DNA from: Pantoea dispersa
GTDB taxonomy: Bacteria > Pseudomonadota > Gammaproteobacteria > Enterobacterales > Enterobacteriaceae
Length of the DNA: 64,000 nucleotides
NCBI RefSeq assembly: GCF_014155765.1
Contig: NZ_SCKT01000007.1
Coordinates: 107,372 to 171,371 of the forward strand
Direction: 5' to 3'
Part shown: piece after piece, positions 15,606-24,468 of the stretch
Layout of the letters: each line of letters starts with the position of its first letter
How positions within the stretch are numbered: the first letter of the stretch is position 1
Notes under the pieces: generated by a model
Databases searched by the model: none
What the model saw: the letters and a program-made list of their open reading frames with translations, nothing else
Told to the model about the DNA's origin: nothing
Program-made: the position numbers and the translations under genes

Positions 15606-17540
15606 ATGGGCACTATCAGACTGACTACCGCACAGGCGCTGGTGAAATTTCTGGATAACCAGTACCTGAACGTTGACGGCGTTGAAACCAAATTCGTGCA
15701 CGGCATCTTTGCTATTTTCGGCCACGGCAATGTGCTCGGCCTCGGCCAGGCGCTGGAGCAGGACAGCGGCGATTTACAGGTGTATCAGGGCCGTAACGAG
15801 CAGGGTATGGCGCACGCTGCCATCGGTTTTGCCCGGCAGTCGCTGCGCCGTCAAATCATTGCCTGTACCTCTTCCGTCGGACCGGGTGCCGCCAACATGA
15901 TTACCGCGGCAGCCACGGCAACAGCCAACCGGATTCCACTGCTGTTGCTGCCGGGCGATGTGTTCGCCACGCGCCAGCCGGACCCGGTGCTGCAGCAGAT
16001 CGAGCAGAGTCACGATCTCAGCATCAGCACCAACGATGCCTTCCGCGCAGTGAGTAAATACTGGGACCGCGTGAGCCGTCCGGAACAGCTGATGACCGCC
16101 TGTATCAATGCGCTGCGCGTACTGACCGATCCGGCGGAAACCGGGGCGGTAACGCTGGCGCTGCCGCAGGATGTGCAGGGCGAAGCCTGGGATTTCCCGG
16201 AATACTTCTTCCAGAAACGCGTGCATTTGCTTGACCGGCGTCTGCCGACGGCCGCCCAGCTGGACGCGGCGCTGGCATTGATTTCGCGTAAGCACAAGCC
16301 GCTGATTGTAGTGGGTGGCGGCGTGAAATACTCCGATGCCGGTCAGGCGCTGCTGAGCTTTGCCGAGCGTTTCAATATTCCGTTTGCCGAAACGCAGGCC
16401 GGCAAAGGCACCATCGTTTCCGACCATCCGCTGAACGTGGGCGGCGTGGGTGAAACCGGCTGTCTGGCGGCGAACCTGCTGGCTAAAGAGGCCGATCTGG
16501 TGATCGGTATTGGTACGCGCTATACGGATTTCACCACGGCTTCAAAATGGATTTTCCAGCATCCGGAAATCAGCTACCTCAATATTAACGTCAACAACTT
16601 CGACAGCTACAAGCTGGATGGCGTGCAGCTGCTGGCGGATGCACGCGAGGGATTAACCGCGCTGGAAGCCGGACTGAACGGCTTTGAGAATCACTGGGGT
16701 GGCCAGATTGAACAGGCCCAGAGCAAGCTGCTGAAAGAGACGCAGCGCGTGTACGCCGCCACTTTCAACACCGACGACTTTATTCCGGAAATCGCTGACC
16801 ACATCGATCGCACTGCGCTGTTCGCCGAGTTTGAGCGTTTGACAAAGTCGGTGCTGACGCAGAGCAGCGTGCTGGGCACCTTAAACGAACAACTGCCAAA
16901 GGATGCGGTGATTGTCGCCGCCGCCGGCAGTCTGCCGGGTGACCTGCAGCGCGTATGGCGCACCAAAGATTACAACGCGTATCACGTTGAGTACGGCTAC
17001 TCGTGCATGGGTTACGAAGTGAATGCCGCGCTGGGCGTGAAGCTGGCACAGCCGCAGCGCGAAGTCTACGCCATGGTGGGTGACGGCTCATTCATGATGC
17101 TGCACTCCGAACTGGTCACTTCGATTCAGGAAGGGGCGAAAATCAACGTCATCCTGCTGGATAACATGACCAATGGCTGCATCAACAACCTGCAGATGGA
17201 ACACGGCATGGACAGTTTCAACACCGAGTTCCGCTTCCGTAATCCGCAGGGCGGCAAGCTGGATGGCGGCTTCGTGCCGGTTGATTTCGCGGCGATAGCC
17301 GCCGGCTACGGCTGTAAAACCTACCGTGTCACCACGCTGGAGCAGCTGAAGGCGGCGCTGGAAGATGCGCAGCAGCAGACGGTTTCGACCCTGATTGACA
17401 TCAAAGTGCTGCCAAAAACCATGGTGCACAAATACTTCAGCTGGTGGCACGTCGGCGTGGCGCAGGCTTCTACCTCAGAGCGGACGCAGCAGGTGGCCGA
17501 CAAGCTCAATCAGCATATTCAACAGGCGCGTAAGTACTAA
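15606..17540 (+). CDS. iolD: 3D-(3,5/4)-trihydroxycyclohexane-1,2-dione hydrolase IolD
   Basis: Thiamine diphosphate enzyme that hydrolyses the diketo intermediate to 5-deoxy-D-glucuronate, opening the inositol ring. At 644 residues it has the three-domain layout of the acetolactate synthase family: an N-terminal Pyr domain with the catalytic glutamate segment ([13 protein letters not shown]), a central domain ([12 protein letters not shown]) and a C-terminal PP domain with the cofactor motif starting [11 protein letters not shown] and ending near [10 protein letters not shown]. First gene of the iolDGE unit; a GC-rich hairpin lies 10 bp after its stop. Confidence 0.96.
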   Translation: MGTIRLTTAQALVKFLDNQYLNVDGVETKFVHGIFAIFGHGNVLGLGQALEQDSGDLQVYQGRNEQGMAHAAIGFARQSLRRQIIACTSSVGPGAANMITAAATATANRIPLLLLPGDVFATRQPDPVLQQIEQSHDLSISTNDAFRAVSKYWDRVSRPEQLMTACINALRVLTDPAETGAVTLALPQDVQGEAWDFPEYFFQKRVHLLDRRLPTAAQLDAALALISRKHKPLIVVGGGVKYSDAGQALLSFAERFNIPFAETQAGKGTIVSDHPLNVGGVGETGCLAANLLAKEADLVIGIGTRYTDFTTASKWIFQHPEISYLNINVNNFDSYKLDGVQLLADAREGLTALEAGLNGFENHWGGQIEQAQSKLLKETQRVYAATFNTDDFIPEIADHIDRTALFAEFERLTKSVLTQSSVLGTLNEQLPKDAVIVAAAGSLPGDLQRVWRTKDYNAYHVEYGYSCMGYEVNAALGVKLAQPQREVYAMVGDGSFMMLHSELVTSIQEGAKINVILLDNMTNGCINNLQMEHGMDSFNTEFRFRNPQGGKLDGGFVPVDFAAIAAGYGCKTYRVTTLEQLKAALEDAQQQTVSTLIDIKVLPKTMVHKYFSWWHVGVAQASTSERTQQVADKLNQHIQQARKY

Positions 17541-17549
17541 CCCTTTTCA

Positions 17550-17573
17550 GGCCGGCGCTGCCCGGCCCGTTTT
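17550..17573 (+). terminator. Hairpin between iolD and iolG (partial terminator)
   Basis: GGCCGG, loop CGCTGC, CCGGCC, then CGTTTTA. It has the form of a weak Rho-independent terminator and sits between two genes of one pathway. It could lower iolG/iolE expression relative to iolD or mark an mRNA processing site. Confidence 0.55.
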
Positions 17574-17604
17574 ACCCTACTTATCCGACTCTACAGGTGT
17601 AATT

Positions 17605-18618
17605 ATGACGCTCAAACTCGGTGTAATCGGTACCGGCGCAATTGGTCAGGAACATATTCGTCGCTGCAACAACGTGCTGCAGGGCGCAAAAGTGGTGGCG
17701 GTTTCAGACATCAATGTGGAAGGTGCGCGCGCGGCGCTGCAGCGGCTTAATATCCAGGCCGAAGTCTATCAGGATGGCCATCAGGTGATTAACTCGCCGG
17801 AAGTGGATGCCGTGCTGGTGACCTCATGGGACCCGACGCATGAAGAGTTCACGCTGGCCGCGATTGCCGCCGGGAAACCGGTGTTCTGCGAGAAGCCGCT
17901 GGCGCTGAGCGCAGAGGGCTGCCGTCGCATTGTTGACGCCGAGATCGCGCACGGCAAACGTCTGGTGCAGGTGGGCTTTATGCGCCCGTATGATGCCGGC
18001 TATCGCGCGCTGAAAAAGGTGATCACCGACGGTGACATCGGCGAGCCGCTGATGCTGCACTGCGCACACCGTAATCAGAGCGTCGGGGAGAATTACACCA
18101 CCGATATGGCCATCACCAACACCCTGATTCACGAGCTGGATGTCCTGCGCTGGCTGACCGAGGACGATTACAAAAGCGTGCAGGTGGTGTTCCCGCGCAC
18201 GACCTCAAAGTCACACGCGAAGCTGAAAGATCCGCAAATTGTGCTGTTTGAAACGCAGAAGGGCATCCGCATCGATGTGGAGATCTTTGTGAACTGCGCG
18301 TACGGCTATGACATTCAGTGTGAAGTGGTGGGTGAAGAGGGCATCGCCAGACTGCCGGAGCCGTCGGCGATTCAGATGCGCAAAGATGCCCGCCTTGGCA
18401 ACGCACTACTGACCGACTGGAAAGATCGCTTTATCGACGCCTACGACGTTGAGCTGCAGGCGTTTATCAATGATGTGAAAGCGGGCCAGCTGAGCGGGCC
18501 TTCCGCCTGGGATGGCTTTGCCGCCTCGGTGGCTGCCGATGCCTGCCTGAAGGCGCAAACCAGCGGCGCGATTGAGCCCGTTGCCATGCCGCCGCGTCCG
18601 GCGTTTTACCAGAAATAA
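17605..18618 (+). CDS. iolG: Inositol 2-dehydrogenase IolG
   Basis: NAD+-dependent oxidation of myo-inositol to scyllo-inosose, the first step of the pathway. The 337-residue enzyme is of the Gfo/Idh/MocA family, with a Rossmann N terminus ([11 protein letters not shown]), the catalytic-lysine motif CEKPLAL at about residue 96 and the substrate-binding segment [14 protein letters not shown] in the C-terminal domain. Start 17605 matches the family; the frame stays open upstream into iolD, but those residues are not IolG-like. ACAGGTGTAATT supplies a modest ribosome site. Confidence 0.95.
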   Translation: MTLKLGVIGTGAIGQEHIRRCNNVLQGAKVVAVSDINVEGARAALQRLNIQAEVYQDGHQVINSPEVDAVLVTSWDPTHEEFTLAAIAAGKPVFCEKPLALSAEGCRRIVDAEIAHGKRLVQVGFMRPYDAGYRALKKVITDGDIGEPLMLHCAHRNQSVGENYTTDMAITNTLIHELDVLRWLTEDDYKSVQVVFPRTTSKSHAKLKDPQIVLFETQKGIRIDVEIFVNCAYGYDIQCEVVGEEGIARLPEPSAIQMRKDARLGNALLTDWKDRFIDAYDVELQAFINDVKAGQLSGPSAWDGFAASVAADACLKAQTSGAIEPVAMPPRPAFYQK

Positions 18619-18645
18619 TCAGGCGCGAGCGCTAAACCTATCCAC

Positions 18646-18665
18646 GGCAGCGGATTACCGCTGCC
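18646..18665 (+). other. Hairpin between iolG and iolE
   Basis: Perfect 8-bp stem GGCAGCGG / CCGCTGCC with loop ATTA, just before the iolE ribosome site (TCAGGGAG). No T run follows, so an mRNA stability or processing element is more likely than a terminator. Confidence 0.55.
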
Positions 18666-18687
18666 TCTCTGTGTCAGGGAGCTGAAA

Positions 18688-19584
18688 ATGAACCAAGAGA
18701 ACGTCAAACTGGCGATTGCGCCGATTGGCTGGACCAACGACGACATGCCGGAACTCGGCAGCGAAAATACTTTCCAGCAAACGGTCAGCGAAATGGCGCT
18801 GGCGGGTTTCACCGGCAGCGAAGTGGGCAGCAAGTATCCGCGCGATCCGGCGGTGCTGAAGCCGATGCTGGATATCCGCGGTATTCAGATTTGTAACGCC
18901 TGGTTTAGTACCTTTTTTGCCAACGGTGACAAAGCGAAAACCATCGATCAGTTCATCAACCACATGAATTTCCTGCACGCCATGGGCGCGCGCGTGATTG
19001 GCTGCTCGGAACAGAGCAAAAGCATTCAGGGCACGTCGCTGCCGGTGCTGGAGCAGAAGCCGGTTTTCACTGACGAAGAGTGGCGCCTGACGGCAGAAGG
19101 TTACAACGAACTGGCGGCGATCGCGGCGCAGAAAGGGATGCGCGTGACGCTGCATCATCACATGGGCACCGGCATTCAGACGCCAGCCGAAATCGACCGT
19201 TTTATGGCAATGACCAACGATAACGTCGGTCTGCTGTACGACACCGGCCACATTTACTACTCCGAAGGATCACAGCAGGTGATGCTGGATGTGCTGACCC
19301 AGCATCTGCCGCGTATTTTCCACGTGCATCTGAAGGATGTGCGTGACAGCGTGGTGGCAGAGGTGCGCGCAAACTCGCTGTCGTTCCTCGACGGGGTGAA
19401 AAAAGGCACCTTCACCGTACCAGGCGATGGCGTGATCGATTTCAAACCGGTATTCAAAATCCTTGATGATTACGGCTACAAAGGCTGGATGGTGGTTGAA
19501 GCGGAACAGGATCCGGCCATCGCTAACCCATTCGAATATGCAGTGAAAGCCCGTAAATATATTCGTGACAATGCCGGGCTGTAA
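18688..19584 (+). CDS. iolE: 2-keto-myo-inositol dehydratase IolE
   Basis: Dehydrates scyllo-inosose (2-keto-myo-inositol) to the trihydroxycyclohexane-dione that IolD uses. The 298-residue protein is of the xylose isomerase-like TIM-barrel family. Metal-site segments are visible: [39 protein letters not shown] and [10 protein letters not shown], each supplying Glu, Asp or His. A clear CAGGGAGCTGAAA precedes the ATG. Last gene of iolDGE; downstream come palindromic repeats, with no clear terminator. Confidence 0.95.
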   Translation: MNQENVKLAIAPIGWTNDDMPELGSENTFQQTVSEMALAGFTGSEVGSKYPRDPAVLKPMLDIRGIQICNAWFSTFFANGDKAKTIDQFINHMNFLHAMGARVIGCSEQSKSIQGTSLPVLEQKPVFTDEEWRLTAEGYNELAAIAAQKGMRVTLHHHMGTGIQTPAEIDRFMAMTNDNVGLLYDTGHIYYSEGSQQVMLDVLTQHLPRIFHVHLKDVRDSVVAEVRANSLSFLDGVKKGTFTVPGDGVIDFKPVFKILDDYGYKGWMVVEAEQDPAIANPFEYAVKARKYIRDNAGL

Positions 19585-19600
19585 ATTTGCGTGTTAATTA

Positions 19601-19690
19601 GCGCAATGAATTGCGCCGCTACGGTAAATTCGACAGTGACTTTCGTCATTATCGACCGCACACACTGTAGCGGCGCGATTTATCGCGCTA
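19601..19690. repeat. Paired palindromic repeat (GTAGCGGCGC type)
   Basis: Two inverted arms, GCGCAATGAATTGCGCCGCTACGG (19601-19624) and TGTAGCGGCGCGATTTATCGCGCT (from about 19666), each contain a local palindrome and face each other across about 40 bp. The same architecture recurs at 40246-40321. It lies between iolE and the DUF943 gene. Confidence 0.75.
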
Positions 19691-19694
19691 TGTA

Positions 19695-20153
19695 TCAATT
19701 GCTCTTCTGCAATCGACTCATTTCATTGTCTTTATTCACTGTGTAATCTCCTGAATCCAGTGAGAATATCACGCCACCATCCTGCTTCCGCTGAATTTTC
19801 ATCAGTAAATTTTTATCCAGACAATTAGCAGGGGGTTGCATTTGCTTAAAGCAAATGCGGTCCTTTTTTTCCAATGACTGATATCCCTCACCTAGTGCAT
19901 AAAAATAATAGGTAATGGGGCCATTATCATTAAAGGCTTTAATATTGTATTTTGACGTTATTTGCGGCTGGTGAATCAACCACCACCTTATTTTTTTATC
20001 GTCAGAGTAAGGCAGGTGATCGACGATAATTGATGCAGAATAGTAATCCTGGTGAACGTCAATAACGTTAACTTCCCTGAAGTTCAGGTAGCAGTATATG
20101 CCACTGGCTAATGCAACAAGCAGAATTAATCCTGCCCATGTCTTCCTGTTCAT
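19695..20153 (-). CDS. DUF943 family membrane-anchored protein
   Basis: A 152-residue protein of the enterobacterial DUF943 family: an N-terminal transmembrane helix (about residues 6-22), then VNVIDVHQDYYSA, a periplasmic domain and two cysteines (in RICFKQ and ANCLDK). No function is established. In other enterobacteria such genes sit beside DUF3289 genes, and a 53-residue DUF3289-like fragment ends only 13 bp upstream of this start. The region is clearly AT-rich compared with its neighbours, suggesting horizontal origin or a degraded accessory module. Start 20153 chosen at MNRKTW; a 13-residue upstream extension would overlap the fragment. Confidence 0.75.
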   Translation of the reverse strand: MNRKTWAGLILLVALASGIYCYLNFREVNVIDVHQDYYSASIIVDHLPYSDDKKIRWWLIHQPQITSKYNIKAFNDNGPITYYFYALGEGYQSLEKKDRICFKQMQPPANCLDKNLLMKIQRKQDGGVIFSLDSGDYTVNKDNEMSRLQKSN

Positions 20154-20166
20154 TAACGACCGCCTT

Positions 20167-20328
20167 CTACAAAAACCACGGGTCGACCACATTGGAAATG
20201 TGGGTGAAGCCGAATTCGTTTTTCATCCGGCGTTCTGAGATATCGCCGTAGCGCATATCGTCAGCGCCATAGTCATTAAACATGCGCTGTGTGGTGAAGA
20301 TATTGAGCGGAAAAGTTGCTAAAGCCAT
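20167..20328 (-). pseudogene. Truncated DUF3289-like gene fragment
   Basis: A 53-codon frame begins MALATFPLNIFTTQRMF, runs through DYGADDMRYGDISERR and NEFGFTHISNVVDP, and stops at TAG. From memory this matches the N terminus of DUF3289 (YPO3983-type) proteins, which are normally several hundred residues long. The rest is missing, replaced directly by the DUF943 gene, so it looks like an internal deletion remnant. It could also be expressed as a short peptide. Confidence 0.6.
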
Positions 20329-20460
20329 GCGTGATACTCCCTGTCACTGACGAGTCCGTTAATCCGGTCGCGGATTATTTAGTCAGTAAGTGGAGCGGTG
20401 AGAATTGATCTGGTGCAGTGCCTTGTGTGAATAACCTCTCGCCGACACAAAAAGAGAAAA

Positions 20461-20488
20461 AATAAAAACCCCGCGCGGTGGCGGGGTT
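20461..20488 (-). terminator. Terminator of glpD
   Basis: AACCCCGC / GCGGGGTT stem with T-rich TTTTTATT following on the minus strand, 20 bp after the glpD stop. Confidence 0.85.
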
Positions 20489-20508
20489 GAGGACAATGCT
20501 TAAGGTGA

Positions 20509-22017
20509 TTAGGAAGCCAGCGACAGCGCCGGTTTCTGGCCGTTTTCCGCCAGCCAGTCGCGGATGCGCGCCTGTTCGGCTTCGCTCAGCCACATACCCT
20601 GTTTGGTACGGCGCCAGATGGCGTCGTCCAGCTCGCGCACCCACTCGTGTTTCACCAGGTAACGCAGTTCGGCTTCATAGAATTCGTGGCCAAAGTTTTC
20701 ACCCAGATCTTCACGGCTCTTCGCGCCTTCCAGCAGCACTTCAGTACGGCTGCCGTAGGTGCGGGCGAAGTGACGCGCCATGCCTTCGCTGATGAACGGA
20801 TAGCGACGGCGCAGGCTGGCAGCATAATCTTCACGCGTACCGGAGAAATCACCGCCTGGCAGCACGGCGTTTTTGGTCCACGCCGGACCGGCATCGGGGT
20901 AGTATTTCGCCAGTTTCTCCAGCGCATGCTCCGCCAGCTTGCGATAGGTGGTCAGCTTGCCGCCGAACACGGACAGCAGCGGTGCCTGGCCGTTGTCGTC
21001 GTGCACGTCCAGTGTGTAATCACGGGTGATCGCCTGCGGTGAATCAGATTCATCATCGCACAGCGGACGCACGCCGGAGTAGGTCCAGACGATATCGTCG
21101 CTGGTCAGCTGCTTTTTAAAGTGCGCGTTATACACCTTCAGCAGGTAGCTGATTTCATTGTCATCGATTTTGACATTTTTCGGATCGCCTTTGTATTCGA
21201 CGTCGGTGGTACCGATGATTGAAAACTCATCCATCCACGGAATCACAAACACGATACGGTTATCTTCGTTCTGCAGAATGTAAGCCTGCTTCTCGGTGTG
21301 CACGCGCGGCACCACGATATGGCTGCCTTTGATCAGGCGAATACCGTACGGCGATTTCAGCTTCAGGCCATCGTCAAAGAACTGCTTCACCCAGGGACCA
21401 GCGGCGTTAACCAGCCCTTTGGCGCGCCAGGTGTAGGTCTTGCCGGTATCGACGTCTTCCGCTTCCACCATCCACAGACCGGCTTCACGCCAGGCGCGAG
21501 TTACGCGGGTGCGGGTGCGCACTTCGCCGCCCTGTTTCACCACTTCCTGCGCGTTAAGCACCACCATGCGCGCATCGTCCACCCAGCAGTCGGAATATTC
21601 GAAACCGCGCGTAATTTCAGGCTTCAGGGCCGATTCCGCGCCAAAACGCAGACCTTTACTGCCTGGCAGCGTAGTGCGCTTACCGAGGCGATCGTACATA
21701 AACAGGCCCATGCGGATCATCCACGCCGGACGCAGATGCGGGCGGTGTGGCAGACGGAAACGCATCGGGAAGGCGATGTGCGGCGCCATTTTCAGCAGCA
21801 CTTCACGTTCGGCCAGCGCTTCGCCCACCAGACGGAATTCGTAATGTTCCAGATAGCGCAGGCCACCGTGAATCAGCTTGGAACTGGCAGAGGAGGTTGC
21901 ACAGGCCAAATCCCGCGCCTCCAGCATCAGCACTGACAGGCCGCGTCCTGCAGCATCCACTGCAATGCCGGCACCGTTGATGCCGCCGCCGATCACGATC
22001 AGGTCTTTGGTTTCCAC
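20509..22017 (-). CDS. glpD: Aerobic glycerol-3-phosphate dehydrogenase GlpD
   Basis: FAD-dependent, membrane-associated enzyme oxidising sn-glycerol 3-phosphate to dihydroxyacetone phosphate and passing electrons to ubiquinone. The 502-residue protein has the dinucleotide motif GGGINGAGIAVDAAGRG at its N terminus, HGGLRYLEHYEF, and the C-terminal cap domain typical of GlpD. Expression is likely repressed by GlpR: a good operator (22050-22071) lies 33 bp upstream of the start. Divergent from glpEGR as in E. coli. In E. coli the glg genes lie close to glpD on the same side; here the iol cluster and a DUF943 remnant lie there instead. Confidence 0.97.
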   Translation of the reverse strand: METKDLIVIGGGINGAGIAVDAAGRGLSVLMLEARDLACATSSASSKLIHGGLRYLEHYEFRLVGEALAEREVLLKMAPHIAFPMRFRLPHRPHLRPAWMIRMGLFMYDRLGKRTTLPGSKGLRFGAESALKPEITRGFEYSDCWVDDARMVVLNAQEVVKQGGEVRTRTRVTRAWREAGLWMVEAEDVDTGKTYTWRAKGLVNAAGPWVKQFFDDGLKLKSPYGIRLIKGSHIVVPRVHTEKQAYILQNEDNRIVFVIPWMDEFSIIGTTDVEYKGDPKNVKIDDNEISYLLKVYNAHFKKQLTSDDIVWTYSGVRPLCDDESDSPQAITRDYTLDVHDDNGQAPLLSVFGGKLTTYRKLAEHALEKLAKYYPDAGPAWTKNAVLPGGDFSGTREDYAASLRRRYPFISEGMARHFARTYGSRTEVLLEGAKSREDLGENFGHEFYEAELRYLVKHEWVRELDDAIWRRTKQGMWLSEAEQARIRDWLAENGQKPALSLAS

Positions 22018-22030
22018 GTCATCTCCTCCG

Positions 22031-22071
22031 ATGTTCGGAATAGTTCTAAAATGTTCGTTTTCGAGCGTAAT
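22031..22071. promoter_or_regulatory. GlpR operators upstream of glpD
   Basis: AATGTTCGTTTTCGAGCGTAAT (spanning 22050-22071) matches the GlpR consensus WATKTTCGWWAWCGAACATW closely. A weaker half-related copy, ATGTTCGGAATAGTTCTAA, lies at 22031-22049. The arrangement fits GlpR repression of glpD. Confidence 0.75.
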
Positions 22072-22244
22072 AATAATCGGAAACCAACATTGACGCCAGC
22101 GCTTAACTCAATAAAAACATTCTTGCGTGATATAGCTAACATTTCGGCAGGAAAAAAATCACATATCCACAGGATTTGTCAGGTTATAGCGGCGGCTTAT
22201 CAGGGTAAACTAACGCCAAATGATGACGAGGTAATGAGAGACCC

Positions 22245-22571
22245 ATGGAAACCTTCGAGTGTATTAACGTCCTGCAGGCTAACGAGCATCTGGCACAGGG
22301 AGCGCAACTGGTAGACATCCGCGATCCGCAAAGCTTCGCCATGGGCCATGCCACCGGTGCGCAACATCTGACCAATGACAACCTGGCGACGTTCATTGCC
22401 GGCGCCCGGCACGACCAGCCGGTGCTGGTGATGTGCTATCACGGCAACAGCAGTAAAGGCGCGGCGCAGTTCCTGTTAAGCCAGGGCTTTAGCGACGTCT
22501 ACAGCATCGACGGCGGTTTTGATGCCTGGCGCGCCGCGTTTCCGACGCAGGTGGCGACCGGCAGCCTCTGA
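22245..22571 (+). CDS. glpE: Thiosulfate sulfurtransferase GlpE
   Basis: Single-domain rhodanese, 108 residues, cytosolic, transferring sulfane sulfur from thiosulfate to cyanide or thioredoxin in vitro. The active-site loop CYHGNSS starts at C64, the persulfide cysteine. [18 protein letters not shown] is the CH2A-type rhodanese segment. Physiological role is unclear, but the gene is conserved beside glpG and glpR. glpG begins 30 bp downstream, so one operon is likely. Start 22245 carries GAGGTAATGAGAGACCC upstream. Confidence 0.95.
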   Translation: METFECINVLQANEHLAQGAQLVDIRDPQSFAMGHATGAQHLTNDNLATFIAGARHDQPVLVMCYHGNSSKGAAQFLLSQGFSDVYSIDGGFDAWRAAFPTQVATGSL

Positions 22572-22600
22572 TCGACCGACAAAAGGAAGGAGAGTACCGC

Positions 22601-23428
22601 ATGATGCGCATTACCCAGTTTAACCAGCCGCGTATGGCGCAGGCGTTTGTCGATTACATGGCGACGCGCGGCGTCACGCTGCGTATTGAGCGCGAAAGCC
22701 ACTATGTCATTGTGCTGGATGACGACAGCAAGCTGGAGATGGTCGAAAACGAACTCGCGCAGTTCGTGCGCGATCCCAACCATCCACGCTATCAGGCGGC
22801 GAGCTGGCACAGCGGTACCACCGACAGCGGTCTGCGTTATGAGCGTGGCAATATCTGGGCAAACATTCGCGAACGCGCGGGCCCGCTCACGCTGACCATC
22901 ATGATCGCCTGCGTGGCGGTGTTTATCCTGATGCAGATCGTCGGCGACGATGTGGTGCTCGGCTGGCTGGCCTGGCCGGCAGATTCATCACAATATTTTG
23001 AGGTGTGGCGCTGGTTCAGCCACGCGCTGCTGCACTTCTCGCTGCTGCACATTCTGTTCAACCTGATGTGGTGGTGGTATCTCGGTGGTGCGGTAGAGAA
23101 GCGCCTCGGCAGCGGCAAGCTGTTCGTTATCATGCTGATTTCAGCGCTGCTGAGCGGCTGGATGCAGGCGAAGTTCAGCGGCGTGCTGTTTGGCGGGCTG
23201 TCCGGCGTGGTCTATGCGCTGATGGGCTACTGCTGGCTGCGCGGCGAGCGCGATCCCGAAAGTGGCATTTATCTCGAGCGCGGCCTGATTGGCTTCGCTA
23301 TTGTATGGCTGGTGATTGGCTGGTACGGCGCCTTTGGCCTGTCGATCGCGAACGCTGCGCACGTCACCGGTTTGCTGGTGGGGCTGGCAATGGCGTTCGT
23401 TGATACGCGCAAACGCGCACGTCGCTAG
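22601..23428 (+). CDS. glpG: Rhomboid intramembrane serine protease GlpG
   Basis: Polytopic inner-membrane protease cleaving transmembrane substrates. The 275 residues include an N-terminal cytosolic domain (about 1-90) and six transmembrane helices. The catalytic dyad is intact: S201 in [10 protein letters not shown] and H254 in NAAHVTG, at the same numbers as in E. coli GlpG, along with the L1 loop [15 protein letters not shown]. Middle gene of glpEGR. Physiological substrates are poorly known. Confidence 0.97.
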   Translation: MMRITQFNQPRMAQAFVDYMATRGVTLRIERESHYVIVLDDDSKLEMVENELAQFVRDPNHPRYQAASWHSGTTDSGLRYERGNIWANIRERAGPLTLTIMIACVAVFILMQIVGDDVVLGWLAWPADSSQYFEVWRWFSHALLHFSLLHILFNLMWWWYLGGAVEKRLGSGKLFVIMLISALLSGWMQAKFSGVLFGGLSGVVYALMGYCWLRGERDPESGIYLERGLIGFAIVWLVIGWYGAFGLSIANAAHVTGLLVGLAMAFVDTRKRARR

Positions 23429-23471
23429 TAGCAGGATAAAAAGAACACGGCCTTGAGCCGAGGAGAGAGAT

Positions 23472-24230
23472 GTGAAGCAGACGCAACGTCATGACGCCAT
23501 TATCGATCTGGTCCGGCGTCAGGGGTATGTCAGTACGGAAGAGCTGGTGGATCACTTTGAGGTCAGCCCGCAGACTATCCGGCGCGATCTGAACGATCTG
23601 GCCGATCAAAACAAAATTCAGCGTCATCACGGCGGCGCGGCGCTGCCTTCCAGCTCGGAAAACACCGCGTGGCAGGATCGCAAAATGATGTGGTCGGCGG
23701 AAAAGGCACGCATCGCCGAGCGCGTGGCGAGCCAGATCCCGGACGGCGCTACGCTGTTTATTGATATCGGCACCACGCCGGAAGCGGTGGCGCATGCGCT
23801 GCTCAACCACAACAATCTGCGTATCGTCACCAACAACCTCAACGTGGCGATTTTGCTGATGGGCAAGCCGGATTTCCGCGTGATCATCGCTGGCGGTGAA
23901 GTGCGCACGCGCGACGGCGGTATCATGGGGGAAGCCACGCTCGATTTTATCTCTCAGTTCCGGCTCGATTACGGCATTCTCGGCATCAGCGGTATTGATA
24001 TGGACGGTTCGCTGCTGGAGTTCGACTATCACGAAGTGCGCACCAAGCGCGCCATTATCGAGAACTCGCGTTGCGTGATGCTGGTGGTGGATCATTCGAA
24101 GTTTGGCCGTAACGCCATGGTTAACCTTGGCAACATGAGCCTGATTGATTACCTGTATACCGATCAAACCCCGCCGTTAAGCGTACTGAAGGTGATTGAA
24201 CAGCACGAAGTGCATCTGGAGCTGTGCTGA
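23472..24230 (+). CDS. glpR: Glycerol-3-phosphate regulon repressor GlpR
   Basis: DeoR-family repressor of glp genes, released by glycerol 3-phosphate. The 252-residue protein has the N-terminal winged helix (QGYVSTEELVDHFEVSPQTIRRDLNDL) and the sugar-phosphate sensor domain (DIGTTPEAVAHAL, AGGEVRTRDGG). The start is GTG at 23472, chosen because MKQTQR is the E. coli N terminus and GAGGAGAGAGAT lies in front; no suitable ATG exists. The frame is intact, unlike the known frameshifted K-12 allele. In E. coli rtcBA/rtcR and malT follow; here malP comes directly after a repeat. Confidence 0.96.
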   Translation: MKQTQRHDAIIDLVRRQGYVSTEELVDHFEVSPQTIRRDLNDLADQNKIQRHHGGAALPSSSENTAWQDRKMMWSAEKARIAERVASQIPDGATLFIDIGTTPEAVAHALLNHNNLRIVTNNLNVAILLMGKPDFRVIIAGGEVRTRDGGIMGEATLDFISQFRLDYGILGISGIDMDGSLLEFDYHEVRTKRAIIENSRCVMLVVDHSKFGRNAMVNLGNMSLIDYLYTDQTPPLSVLKVIEQHEVHLELC

Positions 24231-24235
24231 TTTCC

Positions 24236-24342
24236 CAGGTGCGCATCAATGCGCACCCTGTGAGGCATCTGGCCATGGTTACCAAACCGCACCCTGGGTC
24301 ATCGCGCTTATTGTAAGGTCGCCATTGATGGCGACCAGGCCG
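24236..24342. repeat. Two palindromic repeats between glpR and malP
   Basis: GGTGCGCATCAATGCGCACC (about 24239-24258) and GTAAGGTCGCCATTGATGGCGACCAGG (about 24314-24340) belong to the families seen in the left-edge array and at 8852. They occupy the place where other enterobacteria carry malT and rtc genes. The remaining 24343-24468 must hold the malP promoter; no clear MalT box (GGATGA type) was found. Confidence 0.75.
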
Positions 24343-24468
24343 CAGCGGCACGCCTTTTTTCACTGCTTCTTCATTTCCCTGTCGCTTTTTTCAGCGTCCC
24401 CGGCTTAACTTACTCTTTCAGATTTGCGCTTGCCCGTGTTTACCGTTTCGGATGCAAAGGGATGCACT

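Noticed and set aside
9430-19584. Horizontal island around the iol cluster
   Set aside because: No integrase, tRNA or insertion sequence borders it, and the composition resembles the core genes. The cluster may still be mobile over longer times.
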